NCBI GenBank assembly: GCA_016871445.1
Contig: VHDH01000001.1
Span: 1-64,000 of the forward strand
DNA length: 64,000 nucleotides
Direction: 5' to 3'
DNA from: Verrucomicrobiota bacterium
GTDB lineage: Bacteria; Verrucomicrobiota; Verrucomicrobiia; Limisphaerales; SXTU01
Within the stretch, counting starts at the first letter, position 1; each line of letters begins with the position of its first letter. The notes under the pieces were generated by a model. That model worked only from the letters and a program-made list of their open reading frames with translations, was not told where the DNA came from and did no database searches. Positions 47,499 through 56,400 of this stretch are shown one piece after another. Made by a program: the position numbers and the translations under genes.

Positions 47499-50400
47499 AT
47501 GAACCGAACGCACCCTCCGCTCCTCGCCCTTGCGCTCCTCGTCGGCACGTTCACCCTCGCGGCGCAGGACGCGCCGAAGGCCCCGGCTGTTGCCGTGCCC
47601 GCCACGAACGCCCCCACGAAGGCCGTCACCATCGCGCCCAGCACCGCCGCGCCCGCGTCCAACGCGCGCAACATTCGCTTTCAGTTCGATGGCATTCCTT
47701 ACGGCGATGTCATCGAACGGTTTGCGCAAATGGCGGGCAAGCCACTTCTCGCTGGCAACAAACCCGAGGGCACGCTGACCTACAATGACCCCAACGCCTA
47801 CACTTATGGCGAGGCGCTCGACACGCTCAACGTCGTCCTCGCGATGAAGGGCGTCATGCTCGTCGAGAACGCGAACTACCTCCAACTCGTGCCTTTTAAG
47901 GAGCTGCCGTCCACGCCGCTGAAGCTCCTGCGCGGCGCCGCACCCGTCGGAGACGTGCGGCCCGGCGAGGTCGTTACCGCCGTGCTCGACGCTAAGAACG
48001 TAGACTCGAAGGAAATCACGGATTCGCTCACCTCGATGCTATCGAGCGCCGGTTCCATGGCCGTGCTGCCGCGCGGGCGCGGCATCATCATCACCGACCG
48101 GCTGGCGAATATTCAGCGCATCAAAACTCTGCTCGCCACCATCGACATCGAGGCACCAGCCGAGCGAATGATGAAAACCTTCGCGCTGCAAAATAGCTCT
48201 GGGGCGATAGTTGCCGACCTGCTCAACCGCACTTTCGGTGTCGCCACCGCACCCAGGCGCCAAGAGTTCAACCCAAATACCAAGGCGATGCAAATCCTGC
48301 CGCCGGACCCGAACGAATACATCACTGCGGTCTACGACGACGCCTCGCGCACGATGGTGCTATTCGGCCCGCGCGAGCGCATCGCGCTGGCGGAGGAGTT
48401 GATTGCGAAGTTCGAGCAACGCGAAGGCCCCTCCGGCGATGTGCGCATTTACCAGCTGCAGTCCACCAAGGCCGACGAAATCGCCATGATTATCCGACAG
48501 GCGATTCCCGGCGTTGCCGAGCCAAAAGAAACTGGCTCTGCGGCCGCCACCAAGGCGCGCGTCATCGCCGACTCACAGCAAAACCGCCTCATCGTCGCGT
48601 CGCCCGTGGCAGGACAGTTGGAGCAGATTGATCTGCTCATCAGCCGCGTGGACAAAGGCACGACCGGTAACGTGAATACCAACAACGCGCCGCTCCGGGT
48701 TCAGTCAGTGATGCTCACCAAAGTCTTCCGTCCCCGTGCGACCGAGCCAAAGGACTTCGCCCAAATTGTTACACAGGCGCTCACGCGGCGCGACCCCGGC
48801 GGGCGCGCCGGCATCACCGCCAGTGTCATTCACGATCCCGGCAGCAAGACGGTAGTAATCTCCGGTACGCTTGGCGACCTCCAGACCGCGACGGAGATTC
48901 TCACACAGTTGGAGACTGGCACTTCCCAACCGCAGGCGCTCCAGACGCGTTTCATCGAAGTCGGCACGGCGGCGGACGCGAAGCGCCTGTTGCCGCTCGT
49001 GGAAGAGCTTTACCGCAACCAAATGAGCGGCGCGGGCGCGCTCGACTCCGGCGCGCACGCCAAGCTGATGAGCGACGATAACGGGAGGCTCATCGTGACG
49101 GCGAGCGAGGCACACCTGATTCGGGTGGAGGAGCTTGTAAAGCAACTGCGTGGAAAAAACGGCGTGGTGATGAACCGCCAGCTTTCGATCATTGCACTTA
49201 AAAACACCAAGTTGGATGCGATCCTCGCTGGTTTTGAGAAGCTACTCTCTGACCGCATGGCCGACCGACGCTTCGAGGGCCAGCCAAAGCCCTCGGTCGT
49301 GCCAGATAACGCGAACAACCGGGTGCTCGTCACGGCAACCCCTGAGCAGTTGAAGGAGATTGAGCAACTCGTGCAAGTGGTGGATGTCGCGCCTGCAACG
49401 CAACGCCGCGAGATGGTTGTCCTCCCCGTGCGCGCCAAGACCCCGGCGGAAATCATCACCCTCGCCACGCAACTCCTCGCACAGATGGGTGGCGCTGGCG
49501 CGGACCCCCAGATGGAGCCCAAGCTCATCCCCGACGCGAGCGGTAAACAAATCATTTTGCTCGCTGCCCAGAAAGATTTGCAGCGTGTGCGCGAGTTGGT
49601 CACTCAGCTCGACACGGCCACCATCCAGAACCTCGCCCGCCAGTTCCGTTCGGTGGAACTCAATGCGCGCTCGGCAGCGGAGCTAACCCCGCTAGTCACG
49701 CAGCTTTATCAGGAGCAACTTAAGGGGCAGAACGAGCCGCCCGGCGGCGCGGCCACTGTGCTCGCTGACGCCAAGAACAACCGCATCATGGTCAGCGGCG
49801 CGGACGCGGAAATCACCCGTGTCGAGGCCATCATCCGCCAGCTCGACCCCGCCGGCCGGAAGCCCGCCCGTGACGAAACGCGCGTCTTTCGCTTGCGTGC
49901 CGCGCTGGCCGCCGAAATTTCCGGCCTCGTCGAAAAGAGCCTTAATGCGCAGGCACAGACGGTAAAAGTGCTCGTGGACGCGCGCAGCAATAGCCTCATC
50001 CTCAGTGGGGAGCCGGATGCGGTCGAGGCCGCATCGAAAGTCATCCAACAGCTCGACACGCCCGGCGACGTGCAGCCGCGCGAGATGCGTGTGATGGAGT
50101 TGAAGCAGGGCGACGCTGCCGCCATCGCCGCGCTCGCCACGCCGCTGGTCACCGAACTGCTCAAGAGCCAACGCGGGCCGGAGTATTCGCCCACGGTCAA
50201 AATCATCGCCGACGCTGCCTCGAACCGACTCATCATCAGCGGGCCGCGCAACGAGCTGCTCGCGGTTAATACCATCGTTGAACAACTCGACCAAGCGCCC
50301 GAAGGCGCGGGCGGCGCGCGCGTGTTCAAGCTCAATAACGCCACCGCGCTCAAGGTTGTTGGGGTCGTCTCCAACGCGATGGTGAAGTTTGACGCGCGCA

Positions 50401-53400
50401 ACCAGCCCATCCGCCGGATCACCGTAAGTGCAGACCCGGATTCAAACAGTATTGTCGTCGCGGGTACACGGCAGGACCTGAAGGACGCCGAGAACATCAT
50501 CCAGCGCCTTGATAATGAGGGCATTGACCCGTCGAGTCTGGAAAAACCCAAGGGCATGAAGCTTGTCGAAGTGCGCGGCGATGCTGACGCGCTCGCTGCG
50601 TTGGCCACGCGCATCTTCACAGCGCAAGCCGGGCGCAGCGCGTTGACGAATCTCGTGAGCATCACACCGAACGGCAAACGTCTTATCGTGCTAGCGCCTG
50701 AGGCGATGCTGCCGCAAATCGAGGCACTGGTGAACTCGCTTGATGCAAAGCCTGATGAGTTGCAACGCGAGCTGCATCCTATCGTGCTTAAGAACGCCTC
50801 CGCCACGGAACTGCTGCCCAAGGTCACGGCAATTTACTCCGAGCAGTCCGCCGGCAAGACACAGAAGCCCGCGACGATTTACGCCGACGCCAGCGGCACG
50901 CGGCTCAATGTCTTCGGCACGAAGCAGCAGGCCGAGGCGATTCAGCAGATTGCCGACACGCTCGCCGGGAGCGCGCCCGCGACGCGCGAGACGAAGCTGA
51001 TTGACCTCGGCAAACTCACCGAAGCCAAGCGTGTGATGGCGCTCGCACTCCAGCTCTACAAAGACCAGTTCGCCGCCAACCCTCAGCTCGGCCCTGCCGA
51101 CGCGCAGATGGTCAGCGACGGCGTCTCTGGCCGCGTCATCGTCAGCGCGCGCGCGGACCAGATGAAAGCCATCGAGGACATCTTCAAGCGGCTCGAACTC
51201 ACGCCCGCCGCCTCGGCCGCGCGCGAGACGCGCATGATTGAAGTTGGCTCCGCGAACGACGTGGCGCGGCTGCTGCCCATTGTGCAAAAGCTTTATGCCG
51301 AACAGTGGAAAGACCGACCCGAGACCGACCCGGCGGACGCGCAAATCGTCGCCGACCCGCAGGGCGGGCGCGTCATTGTCACAGGCCGGCCGGAGCACGT
51401 GAAGGAGATTGAAGGCATCTTGCAGAAGCTCGGCACGGCTAAGGCCAAGCCGCAGGCGCGCGAGACGCGACTCTTCGATCTTACCACCGCCAGCGCGACA
51501 GAATTGGTCACGACCTTGAAGGTGCTTTACACCGAGGACGCCAAGGCGCGCTTTGGCGCACAGACGCCGGATACGCTAATCATGGCCGACACGAGCGCGA
51601 ACCGGTTAATTGCGGTGGGTGACACGGTGGAGCTCGAAGCTGTCGCCGGGCTGGTGAAGAAACTCGATTCCAGCGCCGCGCAAAGTTCAACGGCGCGGGT
51701 ATTCAAGATTAAGTCCGCCGATCCGGCGAAGGTTGCCGAGGTGCTCACCACCGCACTGGTGCGCTTTGACGCGCTGGGCCGCGCGCAGAAGCGCGTGAGC
51801 GTCTCAGTGGACGCGAAGACCCGCACTCTCATCGTGACCGGCGATGCCAAGGAACTCGCCGCTGTTCCCACGATCATTGAACAACTCGATCAGTCACTCG
51901 GAGAACAGCCGGAGCGGAAAATACAAACTGTGCAGCTTAACTCCACGACCCCGAACACGCTGCTTTCGCAGGCACGCAAACTTTACGACGACCAAATTAA
52001 GACGCAGCCGGAACTCACCGTGTCCGAGTTGCTCGTGATGGATGATGCCAGTGGCAGCCAGCTCATCCTCGCCGGCAGCGACGCGCAGTTGAAGTTGTTC
52101 ACCCGCATCTTAGATGACCTGCAAAAGCTTCAAGTCACGCCCGGTGAGCGGGTGACTAAGTCGTTCGACCTTGGCCCAGCCGATGAGGTCACGCGGCTTG
52201 TGCCACTGGTGCGCTCGTTCTACGAGGAGAAGTGGCGCACGCGGCCGCTCTCGGACCCGGCGGACGCGACGTTCCTGCCTGACACGCGCAACGGCCGCGT
52301 CATTGTCACGGGTCGCACGAACCACCTTGTGGAGATTGAGGCGTTGCTCGGACAGTTGCGCGATGGGGCGGCGATGGAGCCGCGCACCACGCGTTTTTTT
52401 GACCTGACCAGCAGCGATGCCGGCATGCTGGTCGCCACGTTGCGCCCGCTGTATCTCGAACAAGCTAAACTGCGGCCCGGTGCACCGGCGCAGAATACGC
52501 TGATCCTCGCGGAGACAAATTCCAACCGCCTCATCGTGACCGGTACGGCTAATGAGCTGAGCGTGGTCGAGCAACTCGTCCGCGAGTTGGACAAGGCCAG
52601 CCCGCAGAGCGCCATTGCGCGTATCTTCAACCTTAAGACGGCCGACCTCGCGCAAGTCTCGGAAATCCTCACCAACGCCTTTGTGACGGCAGACCGCATC
52701 GGTCGCTCGACCAAACGCATCAGCGTGGTGGTGGACGCCAAGAATCGCAGCTTGATTGTCACAGGCGAGGTACGTGATTTGCAGGCGGTGGGGAAATTGA
52801 TTGAGCAAATCGATGCTTCGCCCGCGAGCACAAACCAGGTGCGCTCGATGCGAGTCTTCGCGTTGAAAGGCCGGCGGGCGACGGAGACCGCGCCGAAGAT
52901 TCGGCAAGTGTTTGAGGAGCGCGCGCGCAGCTTGCCGGAGGTCGGCACAGCGGGCGCGGTCATCGTCGAAGACATCCCCGGCAACCAGTTGATTTTCGTC
53001 GGCACTGAGGCGCAGCTCGCGCTCATGCAGGAAACCGCCGACGTAATGGATAAAGCTGGTACAACGCTCGGCCGCGAAGTGCGGGTGTTTCCGTTGGAGC
53101 GTAATTCTGCTGACGCCGTGGTGGTGATGCTCAACCGCCTGTTCCCGCGTCAGACCGGCACCACGGATCGCGAGGACCGCATGCTCATCAGCGCCGGCGG
53201 CGACGACAACACGCTCATCGTGGACGCGACCCGAACGGATTTAGACAAGGTTGAGCAGCTGCTGCGCGTGATGGACGCTTCACCCGCCGGCGACAAGACG
53301 ACTTTCCACGCCGTACGTCTCACGAAGGGCAAAGCCGAGGAAGTTGCGACCGCTGTGACCGAGTCGTTCACCGCGAAGCTGGGCCGGGGAAAACTACCGC

Positions 53401-56400
53401 GCACGACGGTGACGCCCGTCAATGGTGCAAACACGCTGCTCATCAACGGCCCGAACGGTGAGGTCGAGAACGTGCTAAAAATCATCCAGTCGCTCGATGT
53501 GGAGATGAAGGGAGACGAGGTCGAGATTCGCATTTACAAGTTGGAGAACGGTACGGCGAAGGAAGTTTCTCTCATCATTGAGCAGTTGCTTCAAGGGATG
53601 GGCCGCGCCCGCGCCCGCGCCGCGGCGAATGTGACCGTGGACCCGCGCGCTAACTCGCTCATCATTTCTGGCACGCCCGCTCACTTCCGCGTGGTGGAAA
53701 AGGTGCTGCCGACGCTCGACAAAGCCCCTGAGCGCGCTGACCGCGATGTGCAGTTCGTGTGGCTGAAGAAGGCGAAAGCGTTCGACGTGAGCGCGAAATT
53801 GGAGGCGCTGTTTAGCGAGCGGCCCAAGGGAGAGCAACCGCTCATCGAGCCGGACGTGATGAACAATTCCCTCACCGTCATCGCCAAGCGTGCCGACCTC
53901 GCGCAAATTCAAGACCTCATCACGCGCCTCGACGAGCAGAGCAAAGACAACAGCATCCAAGTCCGCCTCCGCCCGCTGGACCGCGTCGTGGCCGAGCAGA
54001 TGGCGAAGATGTTGCAAAGCATCTATCCGCAGATGTCGCGTGGCACCGTGCGAGTGGTGGAGAAATTGGATCCACTTAAGCCCGCCGCGACCAACGCGCC
54101 CGCTACCAAAGCCCCGGCCAATGCGCCTGCTGCCCAGCCGCAAGCTGCCGTCGCGGACACGAACGCAGTCCCCGAGGTCGTCATCGCGGTGGATAAAAAC
54201 GCAAACTCGCTTTTGCTCTCCGGTCCAGCATCGGAATTGGACAACGTCGAGCGCATCATTAGCGACCTCTCGCTGAACTTTTACAGCAACGAGGCCGAGT
54301 TCCGCCTGTTCCCGCTCAAGGACGCTGACCCCATCGTCGTCGCGCGCACGTTGAATGAGTTGCTCCGCATGCCGCCGGTGGCCGTCACGCCGCAACGGCC
54401 CGGCGAACCGGTCCGAACGGTGGAGCAACCGCCACGCATCACCGTCGTGGCCGAGCAGCGCACCCGCAGCGTGGTGGTGCGCGCGCGGCCTACGGACTTT
54501 GCGTTGATGGAGTCGCTAATCAAGCAACTCGACAGCGCGGGCCAGACAGCCCAGCTCGATTTTCGCAGCGTGCCACTCACCAATGCGCCGCCGGAGAAAG
54601 TCCTGCCGCTCGTGCAGCAGCTGGTCACCCAGCTCAACCTCATCCGCCCCGGCGAGCCGCTCACGGTGGTGATTGACCCCCGTTCGCGCGGGCTGCTGGT
54701 CGTCGCGCGCGAGGCCGTCATCCTTCAAGTGGAGAAGATGATTCAATCGCTCGACAAACCTGCGCCTTATATCGAGGCCGAGGTGATGGTGTTCCAATTA
54801 CGGAAGGCGAATGCAACCTCCCTCGCGCTTGTGTTGCAAAACATGATTCGCCCCGGTCCGCAGGGGACGCAGTCGCCTGAAGCCCGCGAGTTGCAAGAGC
54901 AAATTCGCCGCCTGCGCGTGCTGGGCGAAGATGGGGAGGCCGTCTCGCTTGACCTCACCAAGCCCATCAAAATCAGTGCCGACGGCACGGGCGGCGGCAA
55001 CCGCCTGCTACTCACCTCCACGCCGGACAACCTCAAGGCACTCGCTGCCGTCGTCGAGTTGATGGACACGCCGCAAATCACCGAGGGCGTGAACGTCCGC
55101 ATCATCAAACTCCAGCATGCCGACGCAGCGACCGTCTCGACCACGTTGCAGAGCATCTTCACCCAGGGCCGCACGCTTGCCACCGGCCCCGGCGGGCCGG
55201 GCGCGCAGCCCGAGGGCCTAACCGGCAAGGCACTCGTCAACCCCGTCGGCATCGGTGTGGACGCGCGCTCGAACACGCTCATCCTCAGCGGTCAGAACGA
55301 ATCCATCGAGCTGGCCTCGAAACTGGTGGAAGACCTCGACAAGGCAGTGGACCATCCCGTCACGGAAGTCCGCCTGTTCCGGCTGAAACACGCGTCTGCC
55401 GCGCGGTTACTGCCGATGCTGCAAAGTGTCTTCGCTGAAGGCGCGCCGGTGCCTGGCACGGAGGGTTTGAAGACGCAGGTTACTCGGCTTCGCACGTTGC
55501 GCGAGGCAAACACGCCGCGCGTCACTGATGCCGCGAAATCCCGCGCCGCGCTCGCCATGCAGGCGGATGATTTCTCGAACATCCTCATCGTTGCCGCTCG
55601 CAGCGACATGCTGCCGCTCATCGCCGATGTCGTAGAGCAACTCGATATTCCCTCCGCCTCCGGCTTGGAAACTGTCCGCATCTTCCCACTCGCGCATGCG
55701 GACCCAGCGGCGGTGCAAAAGGTGCTGGCTGACCTCTATGCTGGTCAGCGCGCCGGCACCGTTCGTAACGAAGATAAACCCGTCATCACACTCGATGACC
55801 GCACCGGCTCGCTCATCGTTGCGGGCAACGCAAAAAGCTTCGCCATAATCGAGGGCCTGCTTCAATCGCTCGACCGCCAGTTGCCCTTCGACCTGCGCGA
55901 CATTCGCATCCTGCCGCTGGAGAACGCGGACGCAAATGTCGTCGCTGGCACATTGCAGAAGCTCATGGATGCGCGGCTCACGCAGCGCGCGCAGTTGAAC
56001 AAGTCCCAGGCCGACGCGCTTAAGGTCATTATCCTCGCCGATCAGCGTAGCAACGCCCTGCTTGTGGGCGGCGGTCGCGACGCCTTCGATATGGTGCAGA
56101 TGCTCGCGAAGCAGCTCGACACACCCGGAGCGGCGTTAAGTGGACGCATCCGCTTGGTAGCCGTTCAATTCGCGGACGCGCGCCTGTTGGCTGCGACGCT
56201 GACGACGCTCTTCGAACAGCGTTACTCCACCGCCCGCGCGACCGACGTGCAGCGGAACAAGCCGGTGATTCTCCCTGACCCGCGCAGCAACAGCTTACTC
56301 ATCACCGCCAGCCAGGAGGACAACCGTGCGATTGATGAGCTGCTGCAACGCCTCGACACGCGGTTAGACAACCCGGCACTCCAACTCACCGTGCTGCCAC

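Noticed and set aside
49692-54721. Long minus-strand ORFs opposite the secretin (for example 49709-50827, 50691-51398, 53475-54428)
   Set aside because: They mirror the high-GC codon pattern of the plus-strand gene, show no domain of their own, and the plus frame has clear secretin units throughout.
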